Of a DNA stretch of 25,599 nt, positions 16,101 to 22,222 are shown piece after piece. A program made the translations under genes and the position numbers. The notes beneath the pieces were generated by a model. The model was given only the letters and a program-made list of their open reading frames with translations, ran no database searches and was not told the origin of the DNA. Origin of the DNA: Candidatus Omnitrophota bacterium (lineage in GTDB: Bacteria; Omnitrophota; Gorgyraeia; Gygaellales; Profunditerraquicolaceae); the NCBI GenBank assembly GCA_028714595.1, contig JAQTMD010000002.1, positions 1-25,599 of the forward strand. Direction: 5' to 3'. How positions within the stretch are numbered: position 1 is the stretch's first letter; each line of letters begins with the position of its first letter.

Positions 16101-16624
16101 CCGGTCCGTTCAAAGTGGACATGACCGCGCCGGTCATCATTGCCGGGACGCCGCAGGGCACGCGCGGCAACGGCGGGGACTGGTGGGAATCGGACGTGAC
16201 CGTGCCGTTCTCGGCGACGGACAACCTCTCCGGTTTCGCACCCGACGGCGCGCTGGGTATCGACCTTGCGCCGCAGACCACCGTGGGCGAGGGGATGGAC
16301 CTCTTCGTCACCTCTGACGGCGTCTATGACATCGCGGGCAATTTTGCCGCGGGCATTGACGCCGGGCCGTTTACCGTCGTGTATCCTTCGGGCGACCTGC
16401 TGGCGGCCAACGGCAGAAATTTGAGGAACTATTACGAGATACTGAGCCTCCACCGCTTCGTCTCCAACGAGCCGGCAACGCCCACGAACTTCTTCGGGTA
16501 CCGGCCGCTGACGCCGATGGACATGACCGGCTTCGACGAGATGGAGCTGGACGAAGGCGCGTACGATTTCATCGAGGGAAACCTTAAGTCAAAGAAGTCG
16601 CCGGCACCCTATTTCGGCCTGTAA
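13154..16624 (+). CDS. TpsA2: TpsA-type exoprotein with DUF4114-like and Ig-like segments
   Basis: 1156 residues; AAGGAGGG precedes the ATG. The signal peptide ends near VRGYSLP, resembling that of TpsA1. The TPS domain (about 28-260) carries NPNGVLFG at residue 109. A beta-helix-like middle region follows. Residues about 540-645 resemble DUF4114, with the typical YGWEDM, then GDRDFDD, which in that family looks like an acidic metal site. Two adjacent ~86-residue Ig-like repeats lie at about 903-988 and 989-1075, each starting DTTAPVI or DMTAPVI and containing FSATDNLSGFAPDG. The C-terminal ~68 residues match the end of TpsA1. It was probably exported by the TpsB at 5141, since no second TpsB is seen. 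A role at the cell surface is inferred. Confidence 0.92.
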   Translation: MKAPRCARVLNLLLCVGVIMLPVRGYSLPEGEQVVAGSATFDRSADTLTINQGTDKLITNFDGFSIAQSEAVVFHQPSAASIALNRVIGQDPSVLLGSLSANGRVFLVNPNGVLFGQGCQVDSAGMVASTLDIANSDFLAGRYTFVGQAGEVVNRGYISSPGGFVALLGQSSRNEGVIEANFGSVVLAGASAVTLNLDPQGIISVVLDEAAIANPTGRASAAHNTGTIRAHGGKVVLTAKALEGIFSKAVNNEGIIEAQSVAGARGQVALIAEGKNQAAANSGTIDVSAKDGLADGGFIEISGDFVYIDGAIDASTIGGAPGELLIDPWDVTIVDHGLFDGLSGNTVGEWWLELCNYSVTIQADNDVIFDLRDDDLLDLDNFNTETFTIKAGRNIELNDDAIKTHGGDIKLYADYGGYRNGVGTVDLGTGAGLDTRGGDVKIQGAAVNVSAPIKSRGGAVSIESLTANVVQTASGDVETGGGNFHGTAALDYIMRNGSSINTGAGNLDITAERDIILGTSNIELAGCFTWKYIKEERSYRFIEFGYYYNDGTGFTYVPLSEGYNIGKDIFSPTQGSAEIPDNVFGFGFYTVFKPSGSSALTWYEDQAMNADGKDHVNTSGIRYGWEDMYNLGDRDFDDAVIDVTKSFSTLEPGAFLSSQRSVSLEARNGSIIQTGGKITVGNAASATPAAPVVIDSTPDKQTWSNDNTVDVSWMLTEPEPNPGTFTATAGDEFVMLSGAEIETNGGDATVIAENDIYLTLIDAANGDVIVTSSNGSIIDNDLGAVNASAAYPLQADYDIIGHNIQLSAPNGAIGAGGAGEEIDTAYPFADLGYGFSYRWSTNSSSNPDVWKDVVNAVLDSNGDWVFSTTSAPLADSASWYFHVASANNCHRSATVHYGPFFIDTTAPVILAGEATGTHGNLDWWLSDVTVAFSATDNLSGFAPDGSLNVDLAAQTTSGEGTGLFVTSDGVYDRAGNFAPGISAGPFKVDMTAPVIIAGTPQGTRGNGGDWWESDVTVPFSATDNLSGFAPDGALGIDLAPQTTVGEGMDLFVTSDGVYDIAGNFAAGIDAGPFTVVYPSGDLLAANGRNLRNYYEILSLHRFVSNEPATPTNFFGYRPLTPMDMTGFDEMELDEGAYDFIEGNLKSKKSPAPYFGL
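15860..16378 (+). repeat. Tandem in-gene duplication of an Ig-like module
   Basis: Two adjacent units of about 258 and 261 bases encode the 86- and 87-residue repeats. Stretches such as TCGGCAACGGACAACCT and TCGGCGACGGACAACCT show clear similarity at DNA level, so the duplication is fairly recent. Confidence 0.8.
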
Positions 16625-16661
16625 CAGGCTTTGCCCGGGCCGGGCAAGCGGAGTTTTCACC

Positions 16662-16695
16662 AAGAGGAAGGCGTAAAAAGCCTTCCTCTTTTTTT
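16662..16695 (+). terminator. Intrinsic terminator after TpsA2
   Basis: AAGAGGAAGGC (16662-16672) pairs perfectly with GCCTTCCTCTT (16680-16690) around GTAAAAA, and T residues run on to 16695. TATAAT at 16705-16710 may be the -10 of the next gene, but no good -35 is visible. Confidence 0.92.
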
Positions 16696-16742
16696 GTTTT
16701 TTGTTATAATAAGGGATAGTAAGCCTAAACCGGAGGAGAGGT

Positions 16743-17303
16743 ATGCGTAAGACTATCGCGTTCTCATTGTTCGTATTGACGGGGGTATGCGCGGCCTCCT
16801 GCCTGGCAGGATGCGCGCAGAAGGAAAAGCCGGCGGTCACTATCGATGACATCCGGATCACCGCCCAGGAATTCAACGACGCCTTTGCGAAGGAGAACAT
16901 GTTCCAGCAGGGACAATTGAGCCGCAAGGAGTTCCTTGACCTGTATCTCTCCCGCAAGCTCATGCTCAAAGAAGCCGAAGAGCTCGGCCTCGACAAGGAC
17001 CCGCAGTTCTTAACGAGCCTGCAGCTGTTCTGGGAGCAGGCGCTGTTGAAACTGGTGCTCGCCAGGAAGCTCAATGAGCTCGCCGTTTCAGCCCGGGTCA
17101 GCGAAGAAGAGATCGACAGTTACTACCAGCGCCACAAGGACATTGATTATGCGGGCAAGGAGCTTTCCGAAGTCCATGACCAGGTAAAATTCCTCATCTT
17201 CAAGATAAAGCAGCGGCTGCAGCTGAAGAACTGGGAGAGCGGCCTGCGGAGAAGGGCGAAGATCGAGGTCGATTACGACCTGTTGAACATCCCCAAGGAA
17301 TAA
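16743..17303 (+). CDS. SurA-N-like lipoprotein without a PPIase domain
   Basis: 186 residues with a lipoprotein signal peptide and lipobox LAGC, making Cys about residue 24 the lipidated residue. The mature part reads like the N-terminal chaperone domain of SurA/PrsA-type foldases: VTIDDIRITAQEFNDAF, a conserved LYLSRKLMLKEAEELGLDKDP segment, and VSEEEIDSYYQRHKD. It stops after about 160 mature residues, where a parvulin rotamase domain would normally follow, so it is a short chaperone-only member. It should sit on the periplasmic face of a membrane and hold unfolded exported proteins. GGAGGAG precedes the ATG. It is the first gene of a tight three-gene unit following the TpsA genes, which makes assistance to exported proteins a reasonable guess. 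Confidence 0.75.
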   Translation: MRKTIAFSLFVLTGVCAASCLAGCAQKEKPAVTIDDIRITAQEFNDAFAKENMFQQGQLSRKEFLDLYLSRKLMLKEAEELGLDKDPQFLTSLQLFWEQALLKLVLARKLNELAVSARVSEEEIDSYYQRHKDIDYAGKELSEVHDQVKFLIFKIKQRLQLKNWESGLRRRAKIEVDYDLLNIPKE

Positions 17304-17322
17304 TACAGAGGAGGCGTACGGC

Positions 17323-17892
17323 ATGAGCGCTCAAGTCAGAAGAAGGCATTACCTCATCGATAAGGATTTCCAGTTGAAGTTCATCCTGCGGTTTTGCGCG
17401 GTCGTGGTGCTGGCCTCGCTTTTGCTCGGGGGCCTGGTCTTTTACCTGACGCGCAGCTCGACCACCGTCGCGATAGAGAACACGCGGGTGTCGGTCAAGT
17501 CCACGGCTGATTTCATCTTTCCGGTCCTGGTGCTGACCGTGGTGCTGGTGGCGCTTTTCTCGTCGGTCGTGCTGGGGACGATGGCGCTGGTGGTGTCGCA
17601 CCGCATTGTCGGGCCCCTGTACCGGCTGCGCAGGGAAGTGGCCGCGCTCCAGGCAGGCGATTTCACGCGGCAGTTCCAGGTCAGGAACAAGGACAGCCTC
17701 AAGGACCTGGCAAAGAGCCTCGCTCTCATGAGCCAGGCGCTGCGCCAGAAGCACGACCAGCTCAGAAAGAAGTCCGAGGAGCTCAAAGGGTTCCTGCAGC
17801 AGCGTAACTACACGGTTTCGTTCGAGGACAAGGATACGTTCAGCGGTCTCCTGCGGGACGTCGACGACATCCTGCGTTACTTTAAGGTGTGA
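17323..17892 (+). CDS. Two-helix membrane protein with HAMP domain, no output domain
   Basis: 189 residues. A short basic N-terminus precedes TM1 (about 18-43), a short extracytoplasmic loop (about 44-60), and TM2 (about 64-92). Then comes a HAMP-like segment (about 92-142) with the conserved GPLYRLRREV and LQAGDF motifs, and a short coiled-coil tail. No kinase, cyclase or chemotaxis signalling domain follows, so output would have to go through a partner. Homologous short HAMP proteins are common in environmental genomes but I know of no established function. GAGGAGG precedes the start, and the stop overlaps the next gene by one base (TGATG). Membrane topology and HAMP are seen; a signalling role is inferred. 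Confidence 0.8.
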   Translation: MSAQVRRRHYLIDKDFQLKFILRFCAVVVLASLLLGGLVFYLTRSSTTVAIENTRVSVKSTADFIFPVLVLTVVLVALFSSVVLGTMALVVSHRIVGPLYRLRREVAALQAGDFTRQFQVRNKDSLKDLAKSLALMSQALRQKHDQLRKKSEELKGFLQQRNYTVSFEDKDTFSGLLRDVDDILRYFKV

Positions 17893-18455
17893 TGAAGAAA
17901 ATCTTCGGCGCGATGGTGCTGGTAATGTTGCTGGCGGGCGCGGGGTCTGCCCGGGGGCAGGAGCAGCGGGGCAGGCTGCTGGCCGAAGGCTCGTATTTTT
18001 CCGTGTACGCCGAGCCGGGCGTAGACGTTTACCGGCTTTTGACCAAGATCGATTACGAGTATCTGGTGCAGCCGCGCGCGTTCGGGGCCGAGAAACAGGA
18101 GAACCTCAACGATATCCTGGCCCGGACGCTTGACGGCCTGTACCAGGAAGTCTCGGACATCCTGGACATCCATATCTACAGTTTCAAGGGCAAGATCGTT
18201 TTTGTGACCGACCAGCCGAGCCTGGGGCAACTCTTGAAAGAGCAGTATAACCTCGACTTCGACGAGCGCTCGATCTATTACTACGACCAGAACGTCATCT
18301 ATGTCTCGGCGTCCGACATGACGCCGGGCATGCTGGGCCACGAAATAGCCCACGCCATCATCTCCCACTACTTTGTGGTGCCGCCGCCTACGAAATTACA
18401 GGAAGTCCTTGCCGGCTACGTCGAATACACCTTACGAAAAAATCACAGGCCCTGA
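17892..18455 (+). CDS. Secreted HExxH zinc-peptidase-like protein
   Basis: 187 residues from ATG 17892; a GTG one codon earlier is also possible. The ATG overlaps the preceding stop by one base, which indicates coupling. The signal peptide occupies 1 to about 23 (SARGQ). The mature part ends with GMLGHEIAHAIISHYF, giving HEIAH at residues 150-154. Glu171 or Glu178 (LQEVLAGYVEY) are suitable third zinc ligands, as in gluzincin-type peptidases. The catalytic block sits almost at the C-terminus and the protein is small, so it could be a minimal peptidase or a DUF-type relative. It probably acts in the periplasm or at the surface. The substrate is unknown. A palindromic repeat follows 22 bases after the stop. 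Confidence 0.75.
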   Translation: MKKIFGAMVLVMLLAGAGSARGQEQRGRLLAEGSYFSVYAEPGVDVYRLLTKIDYEYLVQPRAFGAEKQENLNDILARTLDGLYQEVSDILDIHIYSFKGKIVFVTDQPSLGQLLKEQYNLDFDERSIYYYDQNVIYVSASDMTPGMLGHEIAHAIISHYFVVPPPTKLQEVLAGYVEYTLRKNHRP

Positions 18456-18477
18456 AGCTTGTTCGTACAAAATTCTG

Positions 18478-18510
18478 CAACCCCCGGGGTTCAACCCCGG
18501 GGGTTGTTGT
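18478..18510 (+). terminator. GC-rich palindrome, second family member (likely terminator)
   Basis: Arms CAACCCCCGGGGTT and AACCCCGGGGGTTG pair perfectly around one base (18478-18506), followed by a weak TTGTTTT run. It is the same element as at 2273, with one G/C step shifted at the centre of each arm. It sits directly after a stop codon, as do the other copies. Confidence 0.75.
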
Positions 18511-18527
18511 TTTGGGGAGGATCGACG

Positions 18528-18600
18528 AGAGGGGGTGGAAGAAAGTCGGAAAAAAGGGGAATAAGGTCATGTACAAATCCCGGGTTCGTGATAGCATAAT
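18528..18600. repeat. Dispersed non-coding repeat, copy 2
   Basis: Matches 4994-5070 with a few one-base gaps: GGTGGAAGAAAGTC, GGAAAAAAGGGGAATAAG, TACAAA and TAGCATA. Like copy 1 it follows a hairpin terminator. The interval 18456-18785 holds this copy, the palindrome before it, an inverted repeat (18622-18631 with 18684-18693) and a promoter, with no convincing gene. Confidence 0.65.
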
Positions 18601-18621
18601 ATCTGTAAGACTCAAGCCAAC

Positions 18622-18693
18622 AGGCAAGGGGTGCTTCGCTACCGTCATAGGCGTTCGGTGCCTGGCAGCGATCCGTAAATTTCCCCCTTGCCT
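18622..18693. promoter_or_regulatory. Long-range inverted repeat in non-coding DNA
   Basis: AGGCAAGGGG (18622-18631) is the reverse complement of CCCCTTGCCT (18684-18693), 52 bases apart. The interval contains further short GC-rich complementarity. It could be a structured RNA or a decayed element; nothing identifies it further. Confidence 0.3.
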
Positions 18694-18738
18694 TCTTTAT
18701 CTTCAGAGCGCTGTGGCCGGTCCTGAAGCAAAGAAAAC

Positions 18739-18767
18739 TTGATTTTGAAGCCGGGATATGTTATTTT
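18739..18767 (+). promoter_or_regulatory. Probable sigma-70 promoter for the DUF5678-like/protease-like pair
   Basis: TTGATT (18739-18744), a 17-base spacer and TATTTT (18762-18767), giving a start only about 12 bases before the ATG at 18786. The ribosome site CAGGAG lies between. Confidence 0.5.
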
Positions 18768-18785
18768 AGAAGGCAGGAGCGGAAG

Positions 18786-18989
18786 ATGAAAATAATAGAT
18801 TTTACGAAGGTCTTCAAGAAATACCGAAACAGGTGGATTGCGCTCACCGACAGCGATGAGGTCATTTGTGACGGCAAATCCTTGGACGAGGTAATGAAAA
18901 AGTCCAAACGTAAGGGGTATGATGAGCCTGTCACGATGAAAGTTCCGGATTCAAAGTTCGAATTTGTTCTGCATGTCTACTCCCTCTAG
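18786..18989 (+). CDS. Small DUF5678-like protein
   Basis: 67 residues. The pattern (KKYRNRWIALTDSDEVICDGKSLDEV, then KRKGYDEPVTMKVP) matches the DUF5678 type: a W-AL strand, a G-SLDE turn and helix, then a final strand. No enzymatic motif is visible. It is cytoplasmic, as there is no signal peptide or membrane segment. CAGGAG precedes the ATG. Its last 17 bases overlap the start of a retropepsin-like gene, and I recall such small genes commonly preceding aspartyl-protease-like genes, so the two probably work together. Function unknown; a substrate-like, regulatory or antitoxin-like partner are all possible. Confidence 0.65.
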   Translation: MKIIDFTKVFKKYRNRWIALTDSDEVICDGKSLDEVMKKSKRKGYDEPVTMKVPDSKFEFVLHVYSL

Positions 18990-19461
18990 GTTCCCTTACT
19001 ACCGGATCAGCTGTGTTTATCAGCCATTCTTCTATAAGTTCAAGAATCTTCCCCTGTTAAAAATCGGACTAAGCCGAAGCGGAAGGGTCACAAAGCCCCA
19101 AGCTTTTATAGATACAGGCTCGCAGTATTGTCTGTTCAACAACGAATATGCAAAGTTTCTGGGGATCGAAGATTTCAAAAAGGTGGGGAAGGACCATATA
19201 ATTCCTCTTATGGGGATCGGGGGGCAGTTTGAGGCGAACCGGGCATATTTCCATGAGGTAGAGTTGTTGGTGTATCTCGACCAGCAGCATCTGACAAAGG
19301 AGAAATCCATAGTGCTTCCCAATATCGAAGTCGGTTTTCTTGAGAAACCCATTGATATCGGCGGAGTTCTGGGAGTTTATGGCTTCCTGGACAGGTTTAT
19401 CTTCACCGCTAATATTAAAGACGGATATTTTGAAATAGGGTCTCTTTTTGCAGAAGGATAG
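18973..19461 (+). CDS. Retropepsin-like aspartic protease-like protein
   Basis: 162 residues from ATG 18973; a TTG three codons earlier is less likely. FIDTGSQYCLF places the catalytic-type DTGS at residues 47-50, preceded by a strand as in retropepsins. LMGIGG and a late GVLGVYGFLDRFIFT fit the flap and the hydrophobic-hydrophobic-Gly element of that fold. One DTG per chain means it must dimerise to be active, as viral proteases do. There is no signal peptide, so it is cytoplasmic. It overlaps the DUF5678-like gene by 17 bases and has no ribosome site of its own, which suggests coupled translation. The substrate is unknown. Confidence 0.75.
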   Translation: MSTPSRFPYYRISCVYQPFFYKFKNLPLLKIGLSRSGRVTKPQAFIDTGSQYCLFNNEYAKFLGIEDFKKVGKDHIIPLMGIGGQFEANRAYFHEVELLVYLDQQHLTKEKSIVLPNIEVGFLEKPIDIGGVLGVYGFLDRFIFTANIKDGYFEIGSLFAEG

Positions 19462-19485
19462 TTTTTTCTCCCGCAGATATTTTCC

Positions 19486-19514
19486 TTGACAGGAAAGCGT
19501 ATTTTAGTTATTAT
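19486..19514 (+). promoter_or_regulatory. Strong sigma-70 promoter for polA and following genes
   Basis: TTGACA (19486-19491), exactly 17 bases, TATTAT (19509-19514). Transcription would start near 19521, about 110 bases before polA. It is the best -35/-10 pair in the window. Confidence 0.82.
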
Positions 19515-19630
19515 CGTACATAAGGATACATACCTGCCTAACTTCAAAGGTTTCCAATTATAATTCGTCTGTAATGCTAGTTTACCCTCACGGCCAACCT
19601 GATTATTCCCATGCATAACCAGAAGTACTA

Positions 19631-22168
19631 ATGTCGGGCCAGAGACTTTTCCTCATCGATGCCACGGCATTCTGTTACCGTGCATTTTATGCCATCCGCG
19701 GCCTTGCCACATCCGGCGGCCAGCCGACGAACGCCGTGTACGGGTTTTTGAGGATGCTGCAGAAGGTCCTGAAAAGCCACAAGCCCGAACTGCTGGGCGT
19801 CTGTTTTGACGTGGGCAAAGAGACGTTCAGGCACAAGAAGGACGCCGAATATAAGAGTAACCGGCCGGCAATGCCGGATGAGCTTTCCAGCCAGATACCC
19901 ATCATCAAGGAACTGGTGCGGGCCTACGGGTTACCGCTCTTTGAAGAGGCGGGCTTTGAAGCGGACGACGTGATCGCCACGCTTGCCCACAAGGCCAAAC
20001 GCAAAGGCATCGCCACCACCATCATCAGCGCGGACAAGGACCTGCTGCAGCTGGTGGATGAGGACGTCGAAGTCCTGAATCCCCAGAAAGACGAAGAGCT
20101 GGTCTATGATGCGGCAAAGGTGGAGGAGCGGTTCGGGGTAAAGCCCGGACAGGTCGTGGACCTGGTGGCGCTTATCGGCGACAGCGTGGACAATATCCCG
20201 GGCATCAAGGGTATCTCCGGGAAAACGGCCGTGGAACTGATAAAAAAATACGGCTCGGCGGAAGAAGTCATCAGGCACGTCGAGTCCGTCAAGCCCGAAC
20301 GGGCACAGGCCGCCATCCGGGATAACATTGAACGCATCCGTCTCAACAAGGAACTGGCTGCGCTGGACGCGGATGTCGATATTAAATTCGGCCTCGATGA
20401 ACTTGCCGTCGGCACGCCCGACCGCGAAAAGCTGTTCAGGCTGTTCAAGACCCTGGAATTCAAGGCGTTCTTAAAAGACCTGCCCGCAACAGAAGACCGG
20501 CATACCATAAGCGTCAAGACGCTTGAGCCCGGGAAGCTCGAAGAGCTGGCAAAGAAAGAAGGCGAGGTCATCGTCTGCGGTTCCTCGCGGGATACGCTTG
20601 CCTTCGGCATCGGGGCAAAAATCGCTGTCCCCGGAAGTTTTTCGCGGGAGATCGGCAGGGTCCTGGCTGACCGGAAAATAAAAAAGACGGGCCATGACTT
20701 AAAGGCCCTGAAGCTTGCGCTGGCCAAAGACGGGGTCGTGCTCGATGGCCTTGCCTTTGATACCATGATCGCGGCGTATTTGTGCAATCCCGCGCGGCCG
20801 GGTTTCGGCCTGGCGGATATCGCCTGGGATTTCCTGGAACGCTCGATCAAAGACGGGGAGCTTGACCCTGCGCAGGCAGTGGAGCTGGTCCGGGAATTAA
20901 GGCCGAAACTGGAATTTGAGCTGAAGGATAAGTCTCTCACCAGACTGTTCGAGCATATCGAGATGCCGCTGGTGGAAGTGCTGGCAGGGATGCAGCAGAC
21001 CGGGATCAGGATAGATACCGGGCTCCTGGGGAGACTTTCCCGCGACCTGGAAAAGCGGTTGAGCTCGCTTATCGAAGAGATCTACGGGCTGTGCGGCTGC
21101 GAGTTCAACATCAATTCGCCGCTGCAGCTGCGCGACGTGCTCTTTGAGAAATTGAAGCTGCCGGTGGTCAAACGCACCAAGACCGGCCCGTCGACGGACG
21201 AAGAGGTCCTGCGCAAGCTGGCGGAAGAGCACGCGCTGCCGAAGAAACTTTTAGAGTACCGGCAGCTGACCAAACTCAAAAGCACCTACATCGACGCGCT
21301 GCCGCAGATGGTGGACGCAGGGAGCGGCAGGATCCATGCGTCGTTCAACCAGACCGGCACCGAGACCGGCCGGTTGAGTTCCTCGAACCCGAACCTGCAG
21401 AACCTGCCGATAAAGACGGAGCTGGGGCGCAGGATCCGCGAGGCCATCATCGCATTCGGCGACGACAGCGAACTGCTCTCCTGCGATTATTCCCAGATAG
21501 AGCTGCGGGTGCTGGCGCACCTGTCGGGCGACGAGGTGCTCATCAAAGCCTTTCAGGAGGGCAAGGACATCCACCGCAAGACCGCGGCCCTCATGTACCA
21601 CGTCGACGAGAAAGACGTCACCGACGAGATGCGCGATTCGGCAAAACGGATCAATTTCGGCATCGTCTACGGGTTGAGCGCCTTCGGCCTGTCGCGGGAC
21701 ATGGACATCCCGGTGGACGAGGCACAGACGTTCATCGACGCGTACTTTGCCACGTACCCGAAGGTCAAGGTGTACATCGAGCAACAGATCGCGCGGGCGG
21801 AGGAAGACGGGTTCGTCAAGACCATCGCCGGCAGGCGCAGGTATTTGCCGGACATCAAAAACAGGAACCTGGCAGTGCGGCAGTTCGCGCAGCGCCAGGC
21901 GGTCAACACCCCCATCCAGGGCTCGGCCAGCGACCTGATCAAGATGGCCATGGTCGCCATCCAGAAGGAGATCGGGAGCCGGGAACCGGGGGCGCGGATG
22001 ATCATGCAGGTGCACGACGAGCTGGTGTTTGACGTGGATAAAAAAGAGCTGAAGAGTTTTGCGGCGCTGGTGCGCGACCGGATGGAGAACGTGCTGGCGC
22101 TGGACGTGCCTGTCAGGGTGGACGTCAAAGTCGGGAAGAACTGGTCACGGATGCAGGAGTTGAAATAG
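19631..22168 (+). CDS. polA: DNA polymerase I with degenerate proofreading domain
   Basis: 845 residues, nearer to Taq (832) than E. coli (928). Residues 1 to about 265 form the 5' nuclease: LFLIDATAFCYRAF, EADDVIATL, SADKDLLQLV and GDSVDNIPG, plus the helix-hairpin region, with the acidic metal ligands present. About 290-440 correspond to the 3'-5' exonuclease fold, but the strand that should hold the D-x-E pair reads EVIVCGSS and the last Asp is also missing. Proofreading is therefore presumably absent. The polymerase part has motif A (DYSQIELR from 619), motif B (RDSAKRINFGIVYG from 668) and motif C (VHDE at 794-797). It fills gaps and removes RNA primers. No clear ribosome site precedes the ATG. 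It heads the polA-glgA-coaE-rho-rpmE run. Confidence 0.97.
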   Translation: MSGQRLFLIDATAFCYRAFYAIRGLATSGGQPTNAVYGFLRMLQKVLKSHKPELLGVCFDVGKETFRHKKDAEYKSNRPAMPDELSSQIPIIKELVRAYGLPLFEEAGFEADDVIATLAHKAKRKGIATTIISADKDLLQLVDEDVEVLNPQKDEELVYDAAKVEERFGVKPGQVVDLVALIGDSVDNIPGIKGISGKTAVELIKKYGSAEEVIRHVESVKPERAQAAIRDNIERIRLNKELAALDADVDIKFGLDELAVGTPDREKLFRLFKTLEFKAFLKDLPATEDRHTISVKTLEPGKLEELAKKEGEVIVCGSSRDTLAFGIGAKIAVPGSFSREIGRVLADRKIKKTGHDLKALKLALAKDGVVLDGLAFDTMIAAYLCNPARPGFGLADIAWDFLERSIKDGELDPAQAVELVRELRPKLEFELKDKSLTRLFEHIEMPLVEVLAGMQQTGIRIDTGLLGRLSRDLEKRLSSLIEEIYGLCGCEFNINSPLQLRDVLFEKLKLPVVKRTKTGPSTDEEVLRKLAEEHALPKKLLEYRQLTKLKSTYIDALPQMVDAGSGRIHASFNQTGTETGRLSSSNPNLQNLPIKTELGRRIREAIIAFGDDSELLSCDYSQIELRVLAHLSGDEVLIKAFQEGKDIHRKTAALMYHVDEKDVTDEMRDSAKRINFGIVYGLSAFGLSRDMDIPVDEAQTFIDAYFATYPKVKVYIEQQIARAEEDGFVKTIAGRRRYLPDIKNRNLAVRQFAQRQAVNTPIQGSASDLIKMAMVAIQKEIGSREPGARMIMQVHDELVFDVDKKELKSFAALVRDRMENVLALDVPVRVDVKVGKNWSRMQELK

Positions 22169-22222
22169 GGTCGGCGGCGACTCCGAAAACTCAACGTTTC
22201 GGGTCATACAAGGGAGGGATCC

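Noticed and set aside
16631..16647. Palindrome TTGCCCGG-G-CCGGGCAA after the second TpsA stop
   Set aside because: No T-tract follows and a much better terminator lies at 16662-16695; probably incidental or an accessory stem.
18512..18742. Plus-strand frame of 76 codons
   Set aside because: It starts in the dispersed repeat, lacks a ribosome site and shows no protein-like pattern.
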